Of a DNA stretch of 59,497 nucleotides, positions 17,787-27,074 are shown piece after piece. Source of the stretch: Bacillota bacterium (GTDB taxonomy: Bacteria > Bacillota > Clostridia > Lachnospirales > Lachnospiraceae); assembly GCA_023390555.1 (NCBI GenBank), contig JAEWCQ010000013.1:1-59497 (forward strand). The letters are read 5' to 3'. Position 1 is the first letter of the stretch, and every line of letters starts with the position of its first letter. The position numbers and the translations under genes are program-made. A model generated the notes under the pieces. The model was not told where the DNA came from and ran no database searches. It saw only the letters and a list, made by a program, of their open reading frames with translations.

Positions 17787-18941
17787 TCAGTCCTCCATTT
17801 TTCGTCCGTAATAAACGGCATCTACCATTTTTTCCATACTTTCCGTTGCCATATCCACCGGATTGACCTTCGTAGCGCCAAGCATTGCATGCGCGATTAA
17901 AAGTTCTCTTTTTTCCAGAAAGTCCGTCTCCGTCATACCGGCCTCCGAAAAAGAGTCCGGTATACCAAGTGTCTTTCGAAGCTCCCAGATTCTTGCCACA
18001 ATATCTGTGCAGCGGCAATGATAGGATAATTCCTCCAGTTTTTCTTTCACGACAGGATCTCTGCGGTTGTATTCCAGCGCGTAAGGCAGAATGACCGCAT
18101 TGGTCAGACCATGTGCCATGTTATAAACAGCACCAAAGGAATGGGCAATCCCATGTACCATGCCCAATCCAACATTGGCAAAGCCGATGCCCGCCATGGC
18201 CTGATAATGATGTATTTTTTCACGGGCCGCAAGTGAAGGCTTCAGGCAGGATTCCTCCAGATTGTTCAGAATTCCTACAATTGCTCCCTTACAGATCACT
18301 TCGTCAAAATCGTCCAGATTGTGATTGGTATAAGCTTCCATCGCATGCGTCAGTGCGTCCATACCTGTCTCGGCTGCCACAACTGCCGGCATGGTCATCG
18401 CAAGTTCGGCATCCAGTATGGCAATATCCGGTCTCAGACAATCTGTCATGATCGGCATCTTAAGCTCCCGTTTTGGATCGGTAATAACAGTTCCTCTCGT
18501 GACCTCCGAGCCGGTACCGGACGTGGATGCCACACAGATCAGGCCGGTAGATCGATTCGCCGGAATCAATCCTGCAAGATTTTTCTCCAGCACATTTTCA
18601 AAATTCAGCATCGGAAAATCATAAAACAAAAGCATAGCCTTTGCCGCATCCATCGCAGATCCTCCGCCGATTGCAATTACTACATCCGGTTTCTCCTCCC
18701 GCATGACCGAAAGACCGGCCTCCACTTCTTCCATTGTTGGATTTTTACAGATACCGGAGTACACAACGGACTTACATCCGGCTTCCATTAAATAATCCCG
18801 TGCTCTTGCAATCACACCGGAAGCCAGCATGGAATGCCCGCCGGTAACGATAAATGCTTTTTGAAAGCATACCGTTTTCAAATATTCCAATGAACCGGCA
18901 CCGATTACGATGCCTTCACGGCTTAATACGATTTTTTTCAT
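17787..18941 (-). CDS. Iron-containing alcohol dehydrogenase
   Basis: This 384-residue NAD(P)-dependent enzyme belongs to the Fe-ADH family. The nucleotide-binding GGGSAMDAAKAM lies near residue 90, and STSGTGSEVTRGTVI follows. The metal ligands lie in MDALTHAMEAY, GMVHGIAHSFG and YNMAHGLTNA. I place the start at the ATG at 18941 with TGGAG upstream; the ATG at 18953 is a close alternative. It sits between an AEC transporter and the class III aminotransferase. A 4-hydroxybutyrate or 5-hydroxyvalerate dehydrogenase role would fit that context (inference); the fold alone does not set the substrate. Confidence 0.9.
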   Translation of the reverse strand: MKKIVLSREGIVIGAGSLEYLKTVCFQKAFIVTGGHSMLASGVIARARDYLMEAGCKSVVYSGICKNPTMEEVEAGLSVMREEKPDVVIAIGGGSAMDAAKAMLLFYDFPMLNFENVLEKNLAGLIPANRSTGLICVASTSGTGSEVTRGTVITDPKRELKMPIMTDCLRPDIAILDAELAMTMPAVVAAETGMDALTHAMEAYTNHNLDDFDEVICKGAIVGILNNLEESCLKPSLAAREKIHHYQAMAGIGFANVGLGMVHGIAHSFGAVYNMAHGLTNAVILPYALEYNRRDPVVKEKLEELSYHCRCTDIVARIWELRKTLGIPDSFSEAGMTETDFLEKRELLIAHAMLGATKVNPVDMATESMEKMVDAVYYGRKMED

Positions 18942-18960
18942 TGTTTTCTCCATTCCTTTT

Positions 18961-19881
18961 TTATAATCCCGCAAACAAAAAGACCGCCGGTATTGTGACG
19001 ACAGACAATACCGTGGTCAGGGCCACCCCTTTTGACGCCGTTTGGACATCTCCGTCATACTGCTGCGCGAGCATCACATTCATACTTCCTGCCGGCGCCG
19101 CCAGCATGATCAGACAGATACCAAGCATCGTATCCGCTCTTAACAGCAGGCGAATCAGGCAGATACCAAGCATCGGAATGATCAGCAGACGCAGCATGGA
19201 AAACAGCAGGAGCTTCTTATCTTCCAGTATGCTTTTAGCAGAAAGCCCGGCAAGTGAAGCACCGATTACCATCATACTAAGCGGTGCAGTCAGATTACTG
19301 AGCATCTGTATTGTATTTGTCAGATATTCCGGGAGCGGCAGTTGAAACACATAAATCAATACTGCCATAACGCAGGAAATCACTCCGATGTTGCAGATTT
19401 CTTTTCCTTTGCCGCTCATGCCAGAGGTCTTCCGTCTTTTTCCCGAAACCAAATGAGCGCCGTAAGTATAAATCAGTACATTATATGGAATCAGAAACAT
19501 AGAACCATAGAGCAGCGCTTTGCTTCCGTACATGGCAGATATCAACGGAATTCCCATAAATCCCACATTGGCAAATATCGTAAGCATACGATAAGATGCC
19601 TCTTTTTCCGGCTCGATGCGAAGTACCCGCACCAGGATTCCGGCAAGTACCATCAATACCAGGTACATGCCAAGCGCAATCAGCATCATCTGCAGCAGAT
19701 CCTCAACCCGAATATTGCCGCTGTCAAAGCTTCCGGAAACAATCAGGGCCGGATTCGAAACATTGACCACGATCCAGGAAATTCTCTTACAGGTTCCGCT
19801 ATCCAAAATATCTTTTCGCATCAGAACATAACCGATGAGCATAATTAAAAAGAAAACAATCATCTGCCTTAGAATGATCAT
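18961..19881 (-). CDS. AEC-family (auxin efflux carrier) transporter
   Basis: This 306-residue integral membrane protein has about ten hydrophobic helices and begins MIILRQMIVFFLIMLIGYVL. It contains the N-terminal NVSNPALIVSGSF and central GFMGIPLISAMYG features of AEC carriers. Bacterial members often export or exchange organic acids such as malate, malonate or amino-acid derivatives. It overlaps the 2-hydroxyacid dehydrogenase by four bases, suggesting coupling and a role in exporting a pathway end product (inference). Confidence 0.88.
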   Translation of the reverse strand: MIILRQMIVFFLIMLIGYVLMRKDILDSGTCKRISWIVVNVSNPALIVSGSFDSGNIRVEDLLQMMLIALGMYLVLMVLAGILVRVLRIEPEKEASYRMLTIFANVGFMGIPLISAMYGSKALLYGSMFLIPYNVLIYTYGAHLVSGKRRKTSGMSGKGKEICNIGVISCVMAVLIYVFQLPLPEYLTNTIQMLSNLTAPLSMMVIGASLAGLSAKSILEDKKLLLFSMLRLLIIPMLGICLIRLLLRADTMLGICLIMLAAPAGSMNVMLAQQYDGDVQTASKGVALTTVLSVVTIPAVFLFAGL

Positions 19882-20864
19882 ACATCTTCCGGCCTTCGTA
19901 AAAGCCCCTCCACGCTGTCATACTCCTTACCTAAAGCATAGGCAAGATTGTGTCCGCTGATCGTGTGCAGACGTTCGATCGAATTGGATGAATAGAAAGC
20001 ACTGTGCGGGGTCAGTATCACATCGGCACGTCCGACAAACGAGCAATGTTTCAGATCGGGCTGCTCCGATTCCAAAACATCCAGACCTGCGGCATAAATC
20101 TGACCGGAATCCAATGCCTGCAGCAATGCTTCTTCATCCACACAGCCTCCTCTTCCGACATTGATAAAAATCGGCTGCTTTTTCATTGCTGCAAAGGCAT
20201 CCCTGTCAAAATAATGTCTGTTATCACCGGTCAGTGACATGTGGTTGATCAGAATATCCGCCGTATCAAGTGCTTCCTCTTTCTCCAGTTTTTTCACGCC
20301 AAGTTCTGCCATTGCCTCTTTGGAGACAAACGGATCAACGGCCGCAACCTCCATCTGAAGTCCGCCGGCAAGCGCAGCCGTCGTTTTTCCGATACGCCCA
20401 AATCCAAAGATGCAGAGACGCTTTTGATTCAGCGTCTGCTGTGCCGGTGCATTCTGGTAGTTCCATTCTTTTTTAACTCTGATACTGTTTTCATATTGCG
20501 GAAAGTTGCGATTTAACGCCATCATAAGAGAAACGGCGTGTTCTGCCACTTCTCTGGTACAATATTCCTCAATATGGCAAAGAGCAATGTTTCGTTTCTC
20601 CAGATCCGAAAGACAGACATTACTGTATCCAACCGCGCTCAGCGAAATACACTTCAGCTGCTTGGCATGATCGAGCAAAATCTGATTGACCGGAACAAAA
20701 GCCGTAATCCAGCCGTCTGCCACCTTTAATTCCCGGTAAAAGTTCTCCGTGTCATACGGCTCAACCACGACAACCGCATCCGGCAGCACTTCTTTGATTG
20801 CCGCTATCGTAGGACTGTAATCCGCCTCCATCTGTTCTCTGTAATCACTAACCAACACACGCAT
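19878..20864 (-). CDS. D-isomer-specific 2-hydroxyacid dehydrogenase
   Basis: This 328-residue NAD-dependent enzyme is expected to interconvert a 2-oxoacid and a D-2-hydroxyacid. The ATG at 20864 overlaps the upstream aminotransferase by 17 bases. The Rossmann motif is IFGFGRIGKTTAALA (about residue 143). Catalytic residues appear as Arg in NVGRGGCVDEEAL, Glu in DVLESEQPDL and His in LTPHSAFYS. It follows an aminotransferase, so reduction of the 2-oxoacid made by transamination is a plausible reductive outlet (inference). Confidence 0.9.
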   Translation of the reverse strand: MRVLVSDYREQMEADYSPTIAAIKEVLPDAVVVVEPYDTENFYRELKVADGWITAFVPVNQILLDHAKQLKCISLSAVGYSNVCLSDLEKRNIALCHIEEYCTREVAEHAVSLMMALNRNFPQYENSIRVKKEWNYQNAPAQQTLNQKRLCIFGFGRIGKTTAALAGGLQMEVAAVDPFVSKEAMAELGVKKLEKEEALDTADILINHMSLTGDNRHYFDRDAFAAMKKQPIFINVGRGGCVDEEALLQALDSGQIYAAGLDVLESEQPDLKHCSFVGRADVILTPHSAFYSSNSIERLHTISGHNLAYALGKEYDSVEGLLRRPEDV

Positions 20865-21927
20865 AGGTCTGCTCCATAATTTCTTTGATATTTGTGAATA
20901 CCGCATCCATTTCTTCCTTTGTTCCAATCGTAATACGCAGGTAATCTGCGATCCGGCTCTCATCGTAATGGCGCACCAGAATTCCCCTCTGTTTTAACGC
21001 TCTGCACAACGTTCCGGCATCGATATCCATGCACTGGAAAAAACTGAAATTCGTACAGGTCCTTATGACTTTAAAATTCATCTGCTCCAGTCTATCTTCA
21101 AAATATTCCCGATTCTCGATGATTGTCTGGATACAGCTCCTGAAATACGCCTGGTCAAGCACTGCTGCAGACCCTGCCGCAATCGCCAGCGAACTCATAT
21201 TAAATGGATTAAAGGAAAACTTAATTTTATTCATATCATCAATGATCTCTTTGGAAGAGATTGCAAAGCCAATTCTGGCTCCCGCCATATTTCTGGACTT
21301 TGAAAAGGTCTGTATTACCACAAGATTCGGATATTTCGGTACCAGTGAAATACAGGACTCTGTCCCATAATCCACATAGGCCTCATCCACAATCACCATA
21401 CGCTTTGGATTTTTCGCCACAATGCGTTCTATTTCCGATACCGGCAGTGCAAATCCGGTTGGGTTGTTGGGATTGGCCAGAATCACGTCCCGATTGGAAT
21501 TCACATAGTCCTCCACACAGATTGTCAGATCTTCCTGAAGCGGTATCTGTTCATAATCCAGCTGATAGGTCTTGGCATAGGTGCGGTAGAAGTCATAGGT
21601 AATATCCGGAAAACATACCTTCATTCCCGGTTTGAAAAAACTCATCATGCAAAAGCCAAGTACTTCATCGGCTCCGTTTCCGACAAACACCTGACCTGCT
21701 CCAAATCCGTAAGTCCTGCCGATCGCTTCTCTTAACTGCATGCAGTGCGGATCGGAGTAATGCGACATCCCATTGATCTGTGCTTTGGATACTGCCTCCA
21801 GTACCTTAGGGGACGGCGGAAGTGAGGACTCATTTGCATTCAGTTTGATATACGTCCGGTCCTTTGGCTGCTCCCCCGGAATGTAAGGTTCCATGTTTTC
21901 ATATTCATCTAAGAAAAAATAGCTCAT
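20848..21927 (-). CDS. HisC-like class I/II aminotransferase
   Basis: This 359-residue PLP enzyme resembles histidinol-phosphate aminotransferases: KLNANESSLPPSPKV at residues 28-42, GNGADEVLGF, the NPNNPTG motif, the aspartate in VIVDEAYVDYG and the PLP lysine in TFSKSRNMAGARIGF. There are no other histidine biosynthesis genes nearby. It sits instead in an amino-acid degradation island between a DDAH-like enzyme and a 2-hydroxyacid dehydrogenase. A catabolic role on an arginine-related or aromatic amino acid is therefore more likely than histidine synthesis (inference). Confidence 0.88.
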   Translation of the reverse strand: MSYFFLDEYENMEPYIPGEQPKDRTYIKLNANESSLPPSPKVLEAVSKAQINGMSHYSDPHCMQLREAIGRTYGFGAGQVFVGNGADEVLGFCMMSFFKPGMKVCFPDITYDFYRTYAKTYQLDYEQIPLQEDLTICVEDYVNSNRDVILANPNNPTGFALPVSEIERIVAKNPKRMVIVDEAYVDYGTESCISLVPKYPNLVVIQTFSKSRNMAGARIGFAISSKEIIDDMNKIKFSFNPFNMSSLAIAAGSAAVLDQAYFRSCIQTIIENREYFEDRLEQMNFKVIRTCTNFSFFQCMDIDAGTLCRALKQRGILVRHYDESRIADYLRITIGTKEEMDAVFTNIKEIMEQTYACVG

Positions 21928-21937
21928 TTTTATCCTC

Positions 21938-22774
21938 CTATTCTCGAATCAGCGGGAAGGTCATACAATGCGGACCGCCGCCAGCTTTTAAAATCTCCGT
22001 AATATCAAGGGATATTACCTCCATGCCATGCGCACACAGTGCATCATTGACCCGCCGGTTGCCTGCAAGGGAGATCACTCTGTGCGCACCGATTGCCTGG
22101 AGATTGCATCCATGCGCAAAAATCGCTTCTTCCGGAACGGAGATAATTTCAATTTCCTTCTTTTTCAACTCTTCCAGAAAACACTCCGGAAGTCCTTCCC
22201 GATACGCCACCGCAAGATGATCGTCCACCAGATTAAAGCACATATCAAGATGCAGGTAATCCGGATTCAGGGGAACTCCCAGTACACGATAACCATATGC
22301 CTTTAACTGTTCCCGGATTTCTGCCACACCCGTCTCATTCGTGCGGTCCGCCATACCGATTGCGATCGTCGTCTCATCTAAAAAAGCGAAGTCACCGCCT
22401 TCAAACAATCCCTCTTCCACGCTTGCAATCACCGGCACTCCCAGTTCCTCCATGCGAGACTTATAATCCGTATGTTCTTTGTAGCGAAGCGGCAGCTTGA
22501 ATCTTCCAAGAATATAGCCCTCTTTCACGCAGCCGCCAAAATCTCTTGCGAAGACAGAATTCGGCCGTTCCTCTTCTGCATCCAGATAGGCAACCTCAAC
22601 ACCCGCTTTGCAGTAGGCATCCGTCAAAAGCAGATGCTCCCGTTCCATCCTGGCCACATCCAGCTGAGATTTCTCCCATTTTCTTGCTATTTCATTGATT
22701 GGTGCCGGCTTTAAAAAACTTGGTCTGGACACCAGAACCTTTTTCAATATTCCTGTTCCATTTCTTACAAACAT
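21938..22774 (-). CDS. DDAH / arginine-deiminase-fold hydrolase or amidinotransferase
   Basis: This 278-residue protein belongs to the guanidine-modifying pentein-fold superfamily. The catalytic set is visible: D78 in FARDFGG, EGGD at 125-128, H175 in YLHLDMCFN and nucleophile C270 in GGGPHCMTFPL. Length and motifs fit dimethylarginine dimethylaminohydrolase-like enzymes better than the roughly 400-residue arginine deiminases. It would hydrolyse a guanidinium group to a ureido group, for example arginine or a methylarginine to citrulline. The gene lies between a RocB-like protein and an aminotransferase, so guanidino-amino-acid use is the best reading; exact substrate unknown. Confidence 0.88.
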   Translation of the reverse strand: MFVRNGTGILKKVLVSRPSFLKPAPINEIARKWEKSQLDVARMEREHLLLTDAYCKAGVEVAYLDAEEERPNSVFARDFGGCVKEGYILGRFKLPLRYKEHTDYKSRMEELGVPVIASVEEGLFEGGDFAFLDETTIAIGMADRTNETGVAEIREQLKAYGYRVLGVPLNPDYLHLDMCFNLVDDHLAVAYREGLPECFLEELKKKEIEIISVPEEAIFAHGCNLQAIGAHRVISLAGNRRVNDALCAHGMEVISLDITEILKAGGGPHCMTFPLIRE

Positions 22775-22787
22775 AGCTGTTCTCCTC

Positions 22788-24425
22788 TTATCTGATATAA
22801 TAATTCACGGTTTCTAAAATCAGCTCCGGCAAAACACCGAAGGTATACGGGATATGAACCCGTTCCGTCCATTTATGTGCATCTTTTCCGTAACAGCCGT
22901 AATTGACCGCCGGAATATTCAATTGTTTTATCTGATCAATCGGAACCGTATACATCGTTCCAAAGCCCGGGAAATTATCCTTTAATAACTTTACCGATGT
23001 CTCCGCATCATCTATTTTCAGATAACTGCTGTCGGAAAGGCTTGGGAAGAATTTTCTCATACGGAACTCCTCTTTGTATTCCGCTGTGATCTTTTGCGCA
23101 ATTGTCTCGATTTCTTCTATATAATGGGCATCTTCTTTTTGAAGCGTATTATGCGGACAATAGGGTGCCCCATAGTAAAGGACAATCGTCGGCTCTTTTT
23201 GGTTTGCCGCAGCCAGCAGATACCGGATGACAGCAATCGGTATTTCACGCTGATCGGTTTTTTCCCGGATTCCCTGTTGTATCATTGCAGCAACCTGCTC
23301 GTTCAAATGAGACGAATCCAAAGCTCCTGTTTCCAGCACTTTTTGATAAAGCTGCTGATAGGTCATTACCCGCGTATCCAGACTGCATGGTTCAAAGCTT
23401 TGCCCACTGATTTCGCTGAATCGTTTCAGCTGCTCATTGATTTTGTCTTTCATCTCCTGCATGACCTGTCCGGCTGCCCCAAGCAGTGCTTCCGTTATCT
23501 GTTCCATGCCTGAGTTGTGCACAAAATAGTTAAAGTATACGAGTGCGTCACCCGCTGTCTGCACATTGTACCAGGGTTTTAAGTCCTTCACCTTTAATAC
23601 CGAAGGCGGCAATGAAGATTCCCCTTCATAACTGTCACAGAATTCACAGTTCAGACTGATTTTTTCTACCAGCTTTGCGGCCGCCAGAGAGGCATCGAAG
23701 CCCTCAAAGCATTGTCCCACATGCGTTTCCTTGCCCTGAATATAAAAGCATGGAAGCAGCTTTCCTACCGTACCGGTATAAATTGTCTTTACCGTATCAC
23801 CGGCATACAGCGGACAGATATAGTCATTATTAATTGCCAGCTTATAATCCAACGCATAAGTCTCCCGCAATTTCAGCAGTACATCCAGTCCCTGTATGAT
23901 TCCGGTATGCAGATTTTCCTCAACCGGATTGAGAGAAAGCAGAATGTTGCCGCTCAAATTAGCGACATCTGCCGCCAGCTCTTCCAAAATCCCCAGAAAT
24001 ACCGCATCCCCGCTTTTCATATCACAGGCTCCGCGTCCAAACATGTATTCTTTCGATTCCAGATCCTCCCTTACCTCTCTGGGCAGCGGAACCTCATACA
24101 GCCGCTTTTCCAACTCCAGCGGCTTACATGCCACATCGATCAGACTGCCGAAATCCTCAATTCCGACCGTATCCGTATGCCCATGAAATAAGATTGTGTC
24201 CGACTTTCGTTCCTTTTCTCCGATGAGCAGTGCAAATACACTGCGCCTTCCAAGCACATCTTCCTCTAACTCCTGCACAATTACCTGCTCCGGATGTTTT
24301 TGAAAATACGGAATCTCCCGGATGTTACGTTCTATAAACAAGCCGATTTCTTTTTCTCCGGCTGTCGTATTTACACTTTCTATTTCAACCAGCTGTCTTG
24401 CCAGTTCCAACATTTTTTCTCTCAT
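22788..24425 (-). CDS. rocB: RocB-like M20-family protein
   Basis: This 545-residue cytoplasmic metallohydrolase-like protein has the M20 zinc motifs HGHTDTV (H83, D85) and GRGACDMKSG (D135), a long dimerisation insert starting IYTGTVGKLLPCFYI, and a C-terminal catalytic half. Size and insert match the arginine-utilisation protein RocB of Bacillus, whose reaction has not been established. The ATG at 24425 has AAAGGAGG upstream. It is the first gene of the seven-gene unit running to the class III aminotransferase, 14 bases before the DDAH-like gene. Linkage of RocB and a guanidine-modifying enzyme supports arginine-related catabolism. Confidence 0.88.
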   Translation of the reverse strand: MREKMLELARQLVEIESVNTTAGEKEIGLFIERNIREIPYFQKHPEQVIVQELEEDVLGRRSVFALLIGEKERKSDTILFHGHTDTVGIEDFGSLIDVACKPLELEKRLYEVPLPREVREDLESKEYMFGRGACDMKSGDAVFLGILEELAADVANLSGNILLSLNPVEENLHTGIIQGLDVLLKLRETYALDYKLAINNDYICPLYAGDTVKTIYTGTVGKLLPCFYIQGKETHVGQCFEGFDASLAAAKLVEKISLNCEFCDSYEGESSLPPSVLKVKDLKPWYNVQTAGDALVYFNYFVHNSGMEQITEALLGAAGQVMQEMKDKINEQLKRFSEISGQSFEPCSLDTRVMTYQQLYQKVLETGALDSSHLNEQVAAMIQQGIREKTDQREIPIAVIRYLLAAANQKEPTIVLYYGAPYCPHNTLQKEDAHYIEEIETIAQKITAEYKEEFRMRKFFPSLSDSSYLKIDDAETSVKLLKDNFPGFGTMYTVPIDQIKQLNIPAVNYGCYGKDAHKWTERVHIPYTFGVLPELILETVNYYIR

Positions 24426-24527
24426 GTCATCCTCCTTTCGTTTGCATCGCAGCGGTATATTCAACTTTTATTCCGATGGGAACTCATAACTTTCACACTT
24501 AATGTAACAAGGGCTTTCCTATGGAAT

Positions 24528-24573
24528 AAAAAAGAAGGGTGCACGAACGGTCAATGACCATTCCTGCACCCTT
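24528..24573 (-). terminator. Hairpin with U-run between importer and catabolic operons
   Basis: On the minus strand AAGGGTGCA (24573-24565) pairs with TGCACCCTT (24543-24535), with an inner palindrome around GGTCATTGACC, followed by CTTTTTT. It may end the importer operon. A TATAAT at 24596-24591 just upstream means it could instead be an attenuator in the leader of the rocB-like operon. Confidence 0.75.
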
Positions 24574-24590
24574 GCATCTCTGATATACCC

Positions 24591-24596
24591 ATTATA
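24591..24596 (-). promoter_or_regulatory. Possible -10 element for the rocB-like operon
   Basis: TATAAT on the minus strand lies 18 bases before the hairpin at 24573. No good -35 hexamer is present at 17 bases, so the promoter would need an activator, or the match is chance. Confidence 0.3.
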
Positions 24597-24691
24597 AAAT
24601 AACCAGGTGCTATCTGCCATGTATATGCTCTGAATGTTTTTTTATTTTTTTGTAGTTTTTACAAATCACATTTTGTTTCTCAAAACAGGCT

Positions 24692-25438
24692 CTATAATAC
24701 CTTTGCCAAAAATCCCTTTAATCTTGCATCGCATGGATGTTCGAACAATTCCACAGGGGTATTGTCCTCCCGGATTGCCCCGTCTGCCATAAAGACAACT
24801 CTGCTTGCCACCTCTTTTGCAAAACCCATTTCATGCGTAACGATTACCATTGTCATGCCTTCACCGGCTACATCACGGATCAGATCGAGCACCTCACCGA
24901 CCATTTCAGGATCAAGTGCCGAGGTGGGTTCATCGAACAGCATAACCTCCGGATTCATGGCGAGCGCCCGGACAATTGCAATTCTCTGCTTTTGTCCGCC
25001 GGACAAACGGCTTGGATATTCATTCTTCTTGTCTGCGAGACCGATACGTTCCAACAGCTCCATTGCTTTTTCTCTGGCCTGCGCGGGTGTCATCAGTTTG
25101 AGCCGCACCGGAGCCGTCGTAATATTCTGCAATACTGTCTTATGCGGAAACAGATTGAAATGCTGGAAGACCATTCCCATTCTCCTGCGGTGAAGATTGA
25201 TATCCACCTTCTTATCCGCCAGATTCACTCCTTCAAAATAAATGGCGCCTGTGGTAGGCTCCTCCAGTAAATTGAGGCTGCGCAGCAGAGTGGACTTTCC
25301 GGAGCCGGAGGGTCCTATGATTGCCACGACCTCTCCCTTCTCAATATCCAGATTACAGTGGTTTAATGCAAGCACTTCTCCGTTATTGTACGCTTTTACA
25401 AGATCTTTTACGGATATCATCTTATCGTTTGTCTCCAC
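24692..25438 (-). CDS. Amino-acid ABC transporter ATP-binding protein (GlnQ/PAAT type)
   Basis: This ATPase of about 248 residues has Walker A GPSGSGKST, Q-loop GMVFQHFNLFPHKT, signature LSGGQKQRIAI and Walker B VMLFDEPTSALDPEM, a sequence pattern of polar-amino-acid importers. Two starts are possible: GTG at 25438 with AGGAG, overlapping the permease by 17 bases, or ATG at 25420. It is the last gene of the dehydratase-binding protein-permease-ATPase unit. The substrate is probably an amino acid or derivative processed by the adjacent catabolic genes. Confidence 0.94.
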   Translation of the reverse strand: METNDKMISVKDLVKAYNNGEVLALNHCNLDIEKGEVVAIIGPSGSGKSTLLRSLNLLEEPTTGAIYFEGVNLADKKVDINLHRRRMGMVFQHFNLFPHKTVLQNITTAPVRLKLMTPAQAREKAMELLERIGLADKKNEYPSRLSGGQKQRIAIVRALAMNPEVMLFDEPTSALDPEMVGEVLDLIRDVAGEGMTMVIVTHEMGFAKEVASRVVFMADGAIREDNTPVELFEHPCDARLKGFLAKVL

Positions 25439-26126
25439 GGCGCATTCTCCTCTCTATTACTTCGATTACCTTGCTGGCCGGATAATTGATACAAAAATAA
25501 ATCAGGGCTGCGAGAACATAAGGTCCAATCGTTATGTAGGTCGTTGCAGCTACGGATTTTGCTCCCCACATCAGTTCCATCATTCCAAGTGTGGAGCAGA
25601 TCGAAGATTCCTTCACCATGGTGATAATTTCGTTTGCCAGTGCCGGCAGGATATTTTTAACTGCCTGCGGCAGCACGATGATGCGCATGGACATTCCGGC
25701 TGTCAATCCGAGACTTCTTGCCGCCTCATTCTGTCCCGCATCCACCGCAAGTATTCCGGCACGGAAAATTTCTGCCACATATGCGGAACTGTTCAAAGCC
25801 AGTGCCAGAACGCCCGGAATAAACATCGCAATATTGATGAATCCGAAAATGTAGATTGTCGGAAGATGAATAAAATTAAACAGTCCGAAATACACCAGTG
25901 ACAACTGTACCAGCAACGGTGTCGAACGGAAAATATCAATATATAATCCGGAAAGAAACCGTACCGCTCTGTTTTTGCTCAGTCGCAGCAATGCCAAAAG
26001 CATGGCCGGCACGATAGACAGCAGCACCGAAATCAAAGACAGCAAAAGTGTGTATTCCACTCCCTGTATAAAAAAGCTGATATATTTTGGCAAAAACGAA
26101 AAATTAAAGAAACTTGTTGTTGACAT
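25422..26126 (-). CDS. Amino-acid ABC transporter permease (HisM/GlnP type)
   Basis: This 234-residue membrane protein has about five helices. The His/Glu/Gln permease signature is visible in the TLLLSLISVLLS start region, STPLLVQLSLVYF and the cytoplasmic loop GQNEAARSLGLTAGMSMRII, which contacts the ATPase. It lies 17 bases after the binding-protein gene and overlaps the ATPase gene. Confidence 0.93.
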   Translation of the reverse strand: MSTTSFFNFSFLPKYISFFIQGVEYTLLLSLISVLLSIVPAMLLALLRLSKNRAVRFLSGLYIDIFRSTPLLVQLSLVYFGLFNFIHLPTIYIFGFINIAMFIPGVLALALNSSAYVAEIFRAGILAVDAGQNEAARSLGLTAGMSMRIIVLPQAVKNILPALANEIITMVKESSICSTLGMMELMWGAKSVAATTYITIGPYVLAALIYFCINYPASKVIEVIERRMRRGDKR

Positions 26127-26143
26127 GTAATTCTCCTCTTTCT

Positions 26144-26998
26144 TTAGTTGCTCACTGCCTGATCCGAGTCGGAATTGGATTCCTCACTCCATTTGTCTAT
26201 CAAACCTTCATCGACTGCATTTTTAATTGTCTTATTAAACGAATCCAGAAGATTCTTCGGATCCCCCTTTTGTACTGCAATCGCATAGTTGGAAATGTCT
26301 CCCACCTCAACATCTGCTACCGCCATATCATCATTTTCCGATGCATATTTTTCGGCCACTGCACCATCTAAGACTACCGCATCACATTTGTCATATTCCA
26401 GATTGTTAATAAGGTCTGTCACGCTGGAAAGTGATGTCAGGGTTGCTCCGGTCATCTTTTCTGTTACAATATCCGCTTTCGTTGTTCCAATCTGAGCACC
26501 TACAATTTTTCCGCTGAAGCTGTCCAGTGAGGTATACGTATCCAGCATATCTTTTTTGATCAGCACCTTAGGCGGATAATCGGAATAATAAGAATCACTG
26601 AAGTCGGCTACCTTCGAACGCTCCTCATTATCTTCAATTGCCGCTATTACCATATCAACTTCACCTTTTTGGAGTGCAGTCATCAGATTTTCAAAGCTCA
26701 TGTTTACAACTTCCAGCTCTTTTCCCATATCCTTTGCGAGCTGTTCTGCCAGAGAAATATCAAGTCCTGCATACTCCTGCTTGCCATCCTCATTTAATAC
26801 AATAAATTCAAATGGCGGATAATCTGCAGATGTACCCAGAATCAGCTTATCCCCACTTTGCGTAGAAACCTCCGTCGCATCTGCAGCGCTGTTTCCAGCG
26901 GCCGTTCCTGACGTACTTCCACAACCAGCCAGCCCGATTGCCATTCCTGTTACCAGCATCATCGATACCATTTTTCCCATCCATTTTTTCATTTTCAT
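26144..26998 (-). CDS. Amino-acid-binding lipoprotein (family 3 solute-binding protein)
   Basis: This 284-residue lipoprotein has a signal peptide ending GLAGC and a short Ser/Ala/Thr-rich linker. The family 3 start is LGTSADYPPFEFIVLNEDG (from about residue 54), followed by DISLAEQLAKDMGKELEVV and the recognisable LMTALQKGEVDMVIAAI. It supplies substrate to the following permease and ATPase. Specificity cannot be read from the sequence; context favours arginine/ornithine-like or another catabolised amino acid. Confidence 0.93.
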   Translation of the reverse strand: MKMKKWMGKMVSMMLVTGMAIGLAGCGSTSGTAAGNSAADATEVSTQSGDKLILGTSADYPPFEFIVLNEDGKQEYAGLDISLAEQLAKDMGKELEVVNMSFENLMTALQKGEVDMVIAAIEDNEERSKVADFSDSYYSDYPPKVLIKKDMLDTYTSLDSFSGKIVGAQIGTTKADIVTEKMTGATLTSLSSVTDLINNLEYDKCDAVVLDGAVAEKYASENDDMAVADVEVGDISNYAIAVQKGDPKNLLDSFNKTIKNAVDEGLIDKWSEESNSDSDQAVSN

Positions 26999-27074
26999 TT
27001 TTTCATCCTTTCCATCCTCTTTACTTTGATGTTTACCTGCTGTTTTTATAGCAAACGAATCTCCATTCGTATCA

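Noticed and set aside
25926..26143. Possible frameshift between importer binding protein and permease
   Set aside because: Both genes have full-length family sizes and ribosome sites; the 17-base gap is normal.
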